Of a stretch of DNA of 64,000 nt, positions 23,572-35,700 are shown one piece after another. Position 1 is the first letter of the stretch. Each line of letters begins with the position of its first letter. This DNA comes from Straminergon stramineum (taxonomy: Eukaryota > Streptophyta > Bryopsida > Hypnales > Calliergonaceae): the NCBI GenBank assembly GCA_963920665.1, contig OY987272.1, positions 5,585,001 to 5,649,000 on the forward strand, read 5' to 3'. The translations under genes and the position numbers were made by a program. The notes beneath the pieces were generated by a model. That model made no database searches. It was not told the DNA's origin and worked only from the letters and a program-made list of their open reading frames with translations.

Positions 23572-26500
23572 TCATTGACTAATATCAAGTAGCCGTAGTG
23601 TCACTGCCCTCTTGTGCGCATCAAGACCCTCGACTTCAGCCATTTTGGCAACCGAAGGCCCGAGCTTTTTCAGGCCTTCTGCAGTTAATGATTGCACGGT
23701 CATGTATTTGACAAACGAATCAAGAGACACCCCCCCATACATTCGAGAGTACCCATATGTGGGCAACACATGGTTAGTCCCACTTGCGTAGTCCCCCACA
23801 CTCTCTGGTGTCCACCTTCCCAGAAATACAGATCCTGCCACAAGGGAAAATAAAGTTGTGAACCAACAAAGCTTGAGACGACTAGAAATCCTATGCCTTG
23901 ATTGGTGCAGAAATCAAATTTTCTTCATTTTGCCTACTTCTGTTCACTGTCAACTCTACACTAGTCCAAAGCAACAAGAAGAGGTGGAGATAAAATAGCT
24001 GCTATTTGGCATTCTTAAAATATTCAAGATAATAAAGTTTTCAAGCTACATCTTTAAGGTGAAATGCACACTTCGTACTTCAGAAGCAACACACTGTCAT
24101 AACAACAATGACTTGTTTTGAGCTTGATATCTCACCCCTAGTTAAACGTGATGTTGGTTCAATTTCAATATTGTTGGTTGGGCCATAGTTTCAAAATCTT
24201 GAAAATTGACAAATGTACCTGCGTTATCGAGAGCGTTCAACCATTGCTCGGCATTCTCCACGTTGACAATCAAGTGTTCTGGAGCATACATGTTTGAAAA
24301 TTCACATGCCTGCAGCACATCCAGATTAAATATTAATACGTAAACATTGCAGTACACAGAACAAGATCAAGCCCCAAATGCAGCAAGTGATTTCCTGTGC
24401 ACAACATAGAGTTCAGAGCCACACGATAATTAAGATATAGGTACACCTGGACCTCTTTAATGTCCAGCCTAAGCGCCCCAAATGCACTTGATTATTTATG
24501 GATTTCTGTTACACTAATAGAGTGTGACATTAATAAAAAATGGCGCACAGTAAACTTGACAATAAAGAAGTACAGTACATGGGATCACATAGTCAAAAAC
24601 AGAACCCTCTTCATAATTGTCGCACTCATTACCACATTTGTATGCAGCTCCATGTGACATAACAGAGTGGTGGTGGGGAGAGGATGTGACATTAGTGGAG
24701 GTGATATTAAAGAGGTGGAAGTAAAACAACAGCACCTTGTATAATTAGATGTGTTCATTAAACACTACAGTACCAATATGAAATGACCCAAAGAAAAGAC
24801 GAAGTAGCACATCACCTCTGCCATGTCCTTCACAACTACAATGTAGCTGTGAGAAAGAGCTTTCGTCGCGATGGAGTCCCTGGGTAGCTCCCTACATTGT
24901 TTCTCCACCTGGTGCTCTATTGCGTTGATGTCTACCTCATCCCCTACTGCCACAAGGACCACCTGACTATCTGGTCCATGTTCCGCCTGCACAACACAGA
25001 AGGAAACAAGAGTGAAATATTGAACAACAGGGCCAAAAATCAGAGTAAAAGAGCACTATCACTAGTTTCCGTAATGGATTCTCTATTTTTAGCTTGAACA
25101 CTATGGGTTAATGTCAGGCTTACATGCAACAGTATTGATAGTCACAATGTTGCAAAAGCCCATTGATAATCCTGTGCATTTAGAGTGTCTAAACTATGAT
25201 ATTAAAGAGGTATGGTCAGAAAGTAGCTACCTGAGAGAGTAGATCTGCAGCAACATGAACAGGAGAGGCGAGTTTGTCGGCAATCACTAGAACTTCCGAG
25301 GGACCAGCGGGCATATCGATAGCTACCATTGCTTCGCTATTCTGATGTACATAGATTGGCAGGCATACGTCAAGATCTCTTTAACCAACCAAAGTTGATC
25401 TTTAAATTTTTAGAATTCAGAATCAAGACATGCCAACTCTGGAAAAACAAATGCGGACTACAATAGAATAAGTCTACAAGATCCCTAAAGAGTACATGGT
25501 ACTACCTGCAGCAACATCTTGGCAGCCGTGACATACTGATTTCCAGGTCCAAAAACTTTATCCACCTGTTCATGCATTTTGACACTTGATCTTGTGAGCG
25601 GACGACTACTGCCAATCCTAGCAAAGGCGTGATTATTTCCCTTAGATGTAAAATCCTATATGTAAAATAATCATATGAACAGTTTCAAGATAGTCAATGT
25701 GCAATGAATTGTACTACATTACGAGAGATTTTAAACCATATTTCTAGATAAAATGATAGGGGCTGCATATTTATATCCACTTACCTTTGGACATGTCTCA
25801 GTGCCCCAAGCCATTGCTGAAACAGCCTGCATAGAAATCAATGAGAAATTAGATATACATCAAAAAAGAACACGCCTCTGCCCCTTATTTAAATTCACAA
25901 ATTTTAACGTTAAACCAATAAGCATTAAGATTCAATCAATCCTCCGGTTCACTTAATACCATATTGTACGAAGCAAATCATGTTAAATTCATGATAGTGT
26001 GATGTTAGCGTGGGCATAAAATTGATATTATTCTACAAACCATTAAGATAACGTTCAGTGAATCAGAACATTAAGATAACATTCAATGATAGCTGATCTC
26101 AATATGCAGCTAGCAATTAACCAGATCAACCAGAAAATATTAATGATTAATTGTTGATCAACTCATGATGCATCATGGTTTGAGAACTGAAAATTACAAA
26201 CCTGAGCTCCACCTGCTTTCAAAATGTGTGTCACACCGGATTTCTTGCAACAGTACAATACTTCCTGCCAGCAAATGTTCTACCGCTTAGACCACTATGT
26301 ATTTGTGAGCTGCACAGCGAAGGTGACAGGAAAAAGAGCATATCTCTCAATCTTGATAGGGACAAAGAGCGTACAATTGACTAGACAGAGAGAATGCAAA
26401 ACTTACAGGGCAAACAGAACCATCTTTCCTTGGTGGCGTCGCAACAACCACGATCTTGCACCCGGCAATCTGTGCAGGCTGGAATCCAGCAAGATAAACG

Positions 26501-29193
26501 TTAACCAATTTTTGAGCAACTAGAACATCATTTGGGGACAAAAACATTAAGAAGAACCGGAAGATCATTTTCGGACAGAGGGAGTAAAAGATTTGAACTA
26601 GATCATTTGAGAAGCTCCCAGGAAGAAAAGTAAATACACCAATAGAAAGAAGACATCATGCTCTATATTTTGAACATGGAAATGTGTTTCGCAAGTCAAT
26701 ATACTCAGCTATTAGCTTTCAAAGTGAACTTTTATAGTTTAGTTAGCGCAGGGTGGTTAACTGCTTCGTAATTGCATAGAGTGCAGCAGGACTTTTGGTT
26801 GGCAAAACTTACTACAGCCAGCATGAGAGTGGTCGATGGAAGGACTGCCGTGCCCCCTGGAACATAAAGACCGACATTGTTGATAGCCCTAGGTACTCTC
26901 ATGCAGTTCACGCCCTTCAAGCAGAAGACAAAAGAAACTCTTGAGTCCCATGCTCTATTCACTGAATCCATTGCTTGGAAAAAAACCTTTACTTCGAAGA
27001 GAGCCCAAACTCCTCCCTCACTGTCCACTAGTTTCAGGTGCTACATATTAGTATACACTAATCAGAAGCACAAAAAAAAATGGTTTCTAACAGCACCCAC
27101 CGGCATAGTCTCTACTTGTAGGTGTTGGTTCTTTTGCTGAGCAGCATGAAAGCACTTGATGTTTTCGTAAGCTACATCGAAGGCCGCTTTTACTTCAGGA
27201 TCAAGCTGCACACATATTTCGCTTACAAATCAGAAGAACAGGAACAGAAGATTCAGCAAGAAGGCCTCCCATGTTGATGCTCAATTTCCTAGTTATCAAA
27301 TCGCAATAAATGTTAAATGCAATCATATGCTAGAGAAGAGCGCCAAAACCATAATATCAATTAACAATGTCTCAGGGTATCGATTAGTGAGAAAGTATTC
27401 CAGAACAGGAAACTCAACTTACCACAGGGTCAGCAAGATCTGCAACTTTAAGGACTGCATCATCAAGATCTACTTGGTCAAACCGGCTTGTATATCTGCA
27501 ATCACAAAACCCAAATCTTAGCGCTTAAGCTCATCAAATTCACAAGGATTCTTACACCTAGTCTCAGCACATATCCACCATATTCTCTATGGCACTTTTA
27601 CAATGTCATAATCAACAATACAACCTAAGGACCACTTTAGATTGCACAGGTCAAAGCAACAAATCAAAATAAATACACTGAAAACTCGAAACATAATCAT
27701 TTGCAGGTAGTGGGGGAGATAACAAGCTTAAAATAATCCATTGCATTTATGACTCCTTATGATGCGTTTGAGGCAAACAAGTGTCCAAAGCACCTCAAAG
27801 AGGAACCTAGAACCTTCCTATGAAAAGTAATCTTAGCATGCCACATACGAGCCATGTAGTGCCATCTCTTCATGCTCATTCTTGGCACTTGGAGTGGTCA
27901 GCATTGTGCAAATTGAGGTTACGATAACGAAAAGCAATCTTTCCTCCAATCAAGAAGTAGGATTCCTTGTTATCTGAAGCTTGTTGCATTGGCCTCTGCA
28001 ATCTAAATTGCCACAAGCTTCTTGCACAATTCTTGTTTCTGTCTAAAACATGGAAGGCAGCAAGTCCAAACTCACTCTTTCACAGCGGCATCTCCACGTG
28101 TTCGAATGTTTTCTACAATAGGGCCAACCTGAGGACGTGAAGCAAGAACGGAGAGTCATTGCCATTGATAAAGACAATGCCATAGGGAAAGAGTATGACT
28201 CATCAAATCAATACACCTCAATGTCTACTCTAGAGGTCTTTATACACCCAAAGCTGTCTACAGATAGCACACCTAATCAGGAAGTAGTTCTACAAATGAT
28301 GACTCCTGGCAATATTTACTTGCAACAGAATAATTTACTTTGAAAACCTTATGGTGAGGATTTAGAACTGTACTTGCACATTATGCAAGAAATCATAAAA
28401 ACACTTGAATAGGTTACATACCGTTGCGAAGATTGAAGTGAAGTCGATACGTGGGCGAGCTCGAAGGCCTTGAACTTGGTCAGCATCAAGCTCAGACAAT
28501 TTATGCACTTTCAATCTTGCAGTTTTCGCTACCCCTTCAGTCGCTGCAGTAGCCTGCGCCATTGCCATGCCAGGTGCTTTGGCTTCTGCACGTACACTCA
28601 AAATTCTTACTATGACCTTCTCGAAATTGACCTTCTAGAATGTCCTCAATTCTCACACATCACACTATGTTATAGTGAAGAGGTTAGGACCATAAGTGGA
28701 AAGATTACAGAGGTTTGAGTATACATGAAACACTTGGAGTAGTGAACCCTAACCTTTGAAAAGACGAATGCCATTCTCTTCAAGACTTTCAGAAACATTC
28801 ATAGAAAGTAAACATTACAACGAATTCAGAAGGCTATGTTCCGAAAGAACTTCGAGATAGTTCTTCTATTCGGTCGGCAACTCCCAACCCTCAATTCTCA
28901 AAGAAAGAGAAGCAATCTCGACATGAATCCCTAAGCTCGGAAGAATTCCCTGGAAATTGACATTGACAAACCCTAAATTGGAAGAGAAGAAGAGCAACAG
29001 TCTTACCAACGACTACTACTCTTTCCACTGCAGACCTGAAGAAGCTCGAGCCACACAATCCCGAGGTCTTAAATCCTAAGGAGAGGTTTCCAAGCTCACA
29101 TTGCTTGAAACTCCCAACCGCTGAGCTCCGGTGACCACCAAACGAATGGACTACTGTAGGCGACGCAAGGAAGGGTGAAGTCCAGGACACCAT
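23572..29193 (-). CDS. HISN8: Histidinol dehydrogenase, plastid precursor, 14 exons, 518 aa
   Basis: Exons on the minus strand: 29193-29007, 28585-28422, 28128-28076, 27495-27423, 27205-27101, 26914-26813, 26478-26407, 26264-26202, 25826-25785, 25565-25506, 25341-25231, 24986-24816, 24309-24219, 23834-23572. All phases close with no stop. The enzyme oxidises L-histidinol to L-histidine in two NAD+-dependent steps, ending histidine synthesis in plastids. Catalytic residues aligned with the E. coli enzyme are all present: zinc ligands Gln344, His347 ([12 protein letters not shown]), Asp446 (SVGDYASG) and His505 (EGLDAHKRA), and the acid-base pair Glu412-His413 (MYAPEHLI). The first ~85 residues are Ser-rich, without acidic clusters, and fit a transit peptide. 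One acceptor (before 26914) is AAG rather than CAG. It shares a ~600 bp upstream spacer with NUP93. Identification is very secure. Confidence 0.97.
26524..26586. mobile_element. Truncated end of a mariner/Stowaway-like element in a HISN8 intron
   Basis: The stretch ends GGAAGATCATTTTCGGACAGAGGGAG followed by TA. It matches the right end of the element at 53849-55396, including the subterminal 'catttggggacaaaaa' block. Only this end is present; I see no opposite terminus in the intron (26479-26812), so it is a relic. Confidence 0.6.
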
Positions 29194-29791
29194 AGCCGCT
29201 AGAAGCAGAAGCCTCTCTCAAATTTCTTCACAGAACCCCACTCCAACAAAATTTGCGAATTAAACTTAAGTTAGATGTTATCTTGAGTAGCCACAATTGT
29301 GCTGAATGTGACAGGTGCGTGTTGGGGTGTGTGTGTAACTGCGGCTGTCAGCGGCGTTCGGCGTCTCTGAAACCCCGGGTATCCACGTATCCATGTCTCG
29401 TAAACCTTGAAATCTAGGAAATACTTACATTTGAGAACTCTTACTTTCCGATGAGAAGTTGAAATGTTGAAACTCCCGCCCTTGTCTGTCATAAATCTGA
29501 TTAGGGCAAGATTGACGATGAATCAGTTTTCATGATATTTGCTTGCTTAGGGTTTAGTGAGGTTTTCTTCTGTGGCGTCGGAAGAACGAGTTTAGTTTCG
29601 TAGGTCTTGTTTTGAATCGGCATCGCTAGTCTAGGATTCAGAGCGCGACAATTTTAGTTCTGTGCATGGCTAGGCTTTGTTGATGTTCGGCGATGGTGAT
29701 TATGAAGGTGGAGAAGTTTGCTGATTGAGTTGAGAGGATTTTTTGGTAAGAGTGTAGGGTTTTGGAACGTGTTTTGGTGGAGAAGGACACA
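29194..29791. promoter_or_regulatory. Shared divergent promoter region, HISN8 / NUP93
   Basis: About 600 bp separates the two start codons, which point away from each other, so both promoters and 5' UTRs must lie here. A telo-box-like TTAGGGTTT (AAACCCTAA on the other strand) is at 29547-29555, on the NUP93 side; this motif is common upstream of plant housekeeping genes. A GC-richer part with 'ggtgtgtgtgt' and 'gcggcgttcgg' lies at about 29315-29365. I see no clear TATA box. Confidence 0.6.
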
Positions 29792-32700
29792 ATGGCGGGA
29801 CGCGATACGGATATGCGGAGCTGGGCGGATCTGTTGCACAATTCCTCGCAGTTGCTGCATTCCTACACTCCTTCTGCTCCGCTTCCTCCTATCCAGGTAA
29901 CTCAGTACATTCTGTGAATTAAGGGACTGGAATTGAAGGTTTGAAAACAGTGTGATAAATCGTTTTTGTGCTTACGATACTATTATTTGTTGCACGGTAT
30001 AGAGAAGCTTGGAGCAATTGGAGACGCTGTCTCGACAGCTGAAAGCTCGCACCTCTCGCTACGAAGCTCCGAACGAGGCCATTGCTGCAACAAGGTATCC
30101 TATCTCTTCCCTTTAGGTCATGGAATTTTCGTGTATATCGTTGAGAATAGAATTCTATACGAAAGCGCACATTGTCGGGTAGTCTTTTGAAATTAGTACG
30201 GGACAGGTTTTCCAATGGGATTCTTGTTAATGAAGGATCCATCTGTTGCAGATTACTTGCGCGAGAAGGTATCAGCGCTGATCAGCTGACACGGGATTTG
30301 AAATCATTTGAACTTAAGGTTAGATTTCTGTTGCATCAAACTGGTAGTAGATGAGCTTTCCTGAGCATCACAAATGACCTTCTCATTACATTGACAAAGT
30401 CCTCAATATTATGTTATTAAGAATTGGATTCATATAGTCTTCTTGTTCTGTTAATTCTAGTGTTAAGCATATGTTGCTAAACCTGAATGCTAGGTATAAG
30501 ATTCGTACCGATATCTTTTGAAACCCTAGTCAGCAAATTGTTTGCTGCGATCTCAATACTGAATGTGGTTAATAGCTTGTTAGACTTACATTGTTCTCAG
30601 CTTTTCAAATAGCGATCATTGCAAAGATTTTGACACAGAAATGAGCTGAAAATCTCAAACAACTGAGCTGCTTGTGGCTCTCTGTAGTCTGCTAACAGGA
30701 TTACTGCACACCTTCAATTTCTTTCTGCGATCTCAGTGCTTGAGTTTTGAGTGTTTTATAGCTCATTAGAAGAGCAATTTCAGTAACTTTTCAGTGAGAT
30801 GTCACTCAACATATGGTTTGAGAGTTGAGCACGAATTCTTAACTTGAAAAATTTAGTGCAACACTTCATTATGTTACCAGGGCCTTTCATACTTGATATG
30901 ACCTTAGCAACTCGTTGTTTAGGGGGCTCCTAAGTTGCATCTCCGTCTGTGTATGCACATGCAGACTTCCTTTGAGGATGTTTTTCCAGTGGAAGCGACA
31001 AGTGTGGAAGAGTACTTGCAGCAGGTGTGTTTCTTTTCGAGTTTCTTATAATGATTTCAATTCTCGAAGTTCACGTCTACGTTAAAACTTATCATGATTA
31101 CTTTTCATAATTATCTGTAATATTATCGAACTTCAGTTTTTGGCAAAGCAGACACAAGTCCCTGTACTTGCATATTCTTGGACGCATGAATCTTTAATTT
31201 GTCGCCACGTACTAATTTGACTTGAATTGAATGCTCCGATAGAGCAATCTCTGATATTTGGATTCGGATGGCAGGTGCATGAAATGGCTATGGTCTCTGC
31301 CATTCAAGAAGCACAACGGGACAACCTTCGCAGCTTTGACTCCTACATGCTCAAAGTGGTGGAGGTGAGCAACGACATATTAATCTATTAGTATTCTGAG
31401 TCTTTATTGTCTCTCCCATTGGTTCAAAGTGTAGAAATTTCTGGTGCCCAATGAAAACGAAACGTGGTGTAAGCAATAGTAGCATGTTGGGGCTCATCAT
31501 TGTAAAGAATGATTTGAAATGTGTAATGGAGTTGTGACAAGTAGTTAAAGAAATAGTGGCATTCTAACATTGTTAAGTAAGGCTTTTGTGTGCTTCTGTC
31601 AATGAAGATTATACAATTCTAAGGATTATTCTAAGAATGATATTGAGGATTAGATTGAGAATTGTGTCGAGGATTGTATTGATAGACATTTGAAGATTTC
31701 TCATTATTATTATGGGGTAGAGACACTTGCTTCTTTTCCTTGGCTGAGAACGAATTCTGTGTTTAGGGGTAGCCGACCCTTACACCTTGTATAGGGTGCT
31801 TTCTGCTCCATGTTTGGCTTCTTTTGTCAGGGATTTGCCTCCAAGGATAAAATGTAGTTGCATGAGACTTAGACTTTCATTTTTGTTTTCTCCGGAAATG
31901 AGAACTATTTCGTTTCCTTGCAACTGAATACAATCCCGGTTGGCGCAGGATGACTGGATGAAAGAGAAACGGGAGTTCTTAAACAATTTGAGTCGATTGC
32001 CACAGGCCCCATCAAGTAAAGGAAATCAAGGAACATCTGCAAATGCAATTCAACCTTATCAAGGCTCATCAGCAATCACGCCGCTAAGACTTCAGGATAC
32101 TCCGCGAGGCTCTGAATCCGTGTCTGCAACACAGCAGAACTTGGATTCAAGAAAATCTTCAGCTTATGCTAATGCTGTCACAAGGCTTAATGAAGCAAGA
32201 GAGCGCAGTTTGCCTTTTAAAGTAAGTGTGGATTGCTGTCATGAAGGATTTCGTGTCTCAGTCATTGACTTTTAAATCGAGTTTGAGTTAATTGCGTGGA
32301 GGCTAGGTTGTTTGTATTGCTCTATGGACTGAAGAAATATGTGGCCTACTAGTATTGGCTGGAGGTGCTCAGAATGTTCTATCATTTTCTTGTGCTTTTG
32401 AGTCTGCTATCAATCTAGAAGTCCTGCAGATGTTGTCTACACCATGATCCATTGCACGGTAAGGCCCCGCCCGGGCCAATTCGCTAACTAGGGTTTCAAG
32501 GTCTGTAGCTAGTCAGAAGATATTTACCTATTGTTTCCCCGCCCTAGCAAGGTAATGAACGGGGAGCTAGGCATTCAAGTTAGCTAACTATTGCTTGATT
32601 GGCGCGGGTGGATTAAGCACTTCAATTATTGCTACTCGCACAGTTAATTTACTTGTCCAATAATGTGGAGTTATGTCAACGGGTGGAAATGAATGTAAAT

Positions 32701-35700
32701 TTATCGCAATTTAGTTAGCAAGAGTTAGCACCAATTTGATTGTTGACACAACTGGAGCAGTGTGAACATTTAGTAACTAATTCCAGCCAGCTAATTGGCG
32801 CAACTTGGTAGGTGCAGGCGGGGCCTTAATCTGGAATTAGAGATAGTGTACAGCATCCAGTGCTTATTTATCTGGTGGGTATATTGTAAACTGGGACGAG
32901 ACAACTGTGAATTGACTATGGTGAGTCAGGATGTCGACGCTAGTTGTGATTATCATCGAGTTTCTGTGACCCAATTCAATCTCGTCCTTCGGAATGTAGG
33001 TTGCAACTGCAATGCGAGCTGCCTACGAGAGTGCTGCGTTGGAACCTACAGCATCGAAATCTGTGAGCTTAACAAAGATATGGCACCTCCTGCAGGTATT
33101 TTCGTTGGTTCTTTGTACTTGGAAATTCAATTGGGCTTTTCAGCCAGTACTTTCATTTTCTTGTCATCTGGGTGTGGTGTAGCCTTATGGCTACTTCTTG
33201 GTTTTTTGCTTGTCTTCTTACTAGTGCCTGAGCGCGGATATTAGTGCACAAGCGATGATTTATTAGCGTTACCTGACGTGTGAATTTCGGTGTTCATGCC
33301 AGTCTCTTTTGAACGAAGATGTAGATATGGGTTCCGATATTAGCAAAAAAGCCGCAATGCTTGCAGGTGCGAGAAGACACCTGGAGTCTGGTAACGAAAA
33401 GTATATGCTGGACACAATCCACAACCATCCTAGCCAGGTAATACTCATCTGTGGTAATGTGAATATCTTTGTTGCCCTGCATACGTACAGGCTCCATGAA
33501 CCGCTGGTTTGCCATAACCCATTTTGGATTTTGAAGGTACTTAGTTTGAGAATTCTTCTCAGTTTTGTTGTTTCTCTTGAGATTATCATTAACCCAAGTC
33601 TGCTGAGGTTCACTCGTATAGGATCCGCTTACTGAGTTGGCAAGTTCTCATGACAGGCAGCTCTCGGGGGCTCAACTGGAAATTTGCAGCGCATCAGAGC
33701 TTTTCTTCGTGTAAGTGAATGTCCCAGCGTTTCTGTTGGGCGACCGTATAGTTGCAATTTTCTTCTGGCCTCCCTCGTTTTCATCTCCAGTTCAAATCCG
33801 GAGGGTTTTGGAGCTGGTTTTACTTACTGACGTTCAGAGATTTTAGGGATGATGTGCATTGATTATCGGCTGAAAAGCATCCAAGTATGATTGAAATTGG
33901 CCTTGAATCGGAATGTTGTACAGGTGCGTTTACAAGATCAGGGGACTATATTGGATTTCGATGCCTCAGACTTGCAAAGACAGCCTCCTCTGGATACTAC
34001 GTGGCACCAGGTGTTGCATCTGCCCATCACGTGCAGTATTCCGCTTCGATAATCTCTAAGTGGCTAAATGGCCGCTTCCATATCTCTTGGGGTTGAAATA
34101 GATCGTTTGAGAAGCTTCAAGGAAGCTAAGTTGATGTATCAATAGGAAGAAAAATTCATGTCCTACATTTAGGATTATATGCCTTGGGAGTTACTTTTCA
34201 GACATTGTCTCTAGGACCATCTTTCAAGATCAAATGAGGAGGTCCTGTCCAGCAGCACGTATTGCATTATAGACTGCAGAGGCAAGCTTTAACATCTTTA
34301 ATGATACCTCTGGTGTATGTTAACTTTCTTTTGCAGATCTACTTCTGTTTAAGGTCTGGTTATTATGATGAAGCAATTTGGGTAGCTCAGCAGTCCAGAT
34401 TGAGCCGCACGTTTGCTCCACAGGTAAGTTTGCAGATTTTCATCCTAATAAATAATTTGCTTCTCAGTACAATTTTTTTAAAGCCTAATACTCGGTGTTT
34501 GGATGCAGTTGGCAGAGTGGGTTGCAAAAAGAGGTTCAGTTTCACCAAATACAGCAGCTGCTGTTTTGGAGGAATGTGAGAGAATGGTCCGATCAGGTGA
34601 TAGGGCAGGGAGGGGTGGATATGATAAGAAGAAATTGCTGTTGTATACGATTGTTTGCGGTAGCAGGCAGCAAGCTGACGGCCTACTCCGGGATATGCCA
34701 TCTCTATTCAGCACCATCGAGGATTTTCTATGGTTTAGGCTGGCTATGATTGGAAATCCCTCTGACTTGTCTCGGACATCAGCTGATGGTTCGATGTCAT
34801 ACACCCTTGAAGAACTGCAGAGTTACCTCACTAAGTTCCAGCCCTCTCACTACACAAAGAATGGCAAGGACCCTTTGGTGTATCCTTATGTGCTCCTTCT
34901 TAGCCTGCAGTTTCATGCAGCGATTGTCTATATGATTAAAGAAGACAGTCATGTCGACAGTGTGCACATTGCTATTGCAGTAGCAGACTATGGCTGTTTC
35001 TCTGACGGATCTGCTGGGGTGAAGAGGCTTGGATCCATGGATGCTGCTTCTGAGGTAGCTAGTATTATCCGGCATTTTGCTTTGACATATGTAAGGCAGG
35101 GAAATATGCCTTTAGCTTTAGAATATTACGCTCAGGCCGCAGCAGCAGTTGGGGGAGGGGCGGTGGCGTGGAGTGGACATGGTAACAGTGATCAGCAACG
35201 GCAACACCAAATGCTGCTAAAACAGCTTTTAACAGGTGGCAATTTAACCCCTAATGGATCATAGCCTTCTTGTAGAAACTGCCACGCGGTGGATTTTCGT
35301 CACTTTTCAATTTTATTTTTGAATGGTCATAATAAATTCAATTTCCACTTTTAAAAGTTGAATCTTAATTGACTAAAATTATGTTTAAACGTATAGAAAA
35401 TTTAAAATGGGAATTGATGCCAAAAGTATTGAATCATTCCCCCTTCAGTGTGTTTTCTAACGCTACAATCACGTATGAAAACATTGAAGTGCATTGATTT
35501 AGGTACAATATGTCTCATTTGTAGTTAACATGAATTCCTAGCATGCAGGGGGGGTCCTTAGTGGCTGTACCGGCCCGTTTGTTTCATATAAAAGAGTTGT
35601 TAGTATTAGCTCATTTTTGGCGTATATTGTTGTGTGCTGCAGAACTTCTGCTTCGAGACGGTGGCATTCCATTGCTGCTTGGTGGTAGGGGGTCAGGTGC

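Noticed and set aside
32795..33244. 149-codon plus-strand ORF over NUP93 intron 6 and exon 7
   Set aside because: It is out of frame with exon 7 and overlaps the miniature element and the intron.
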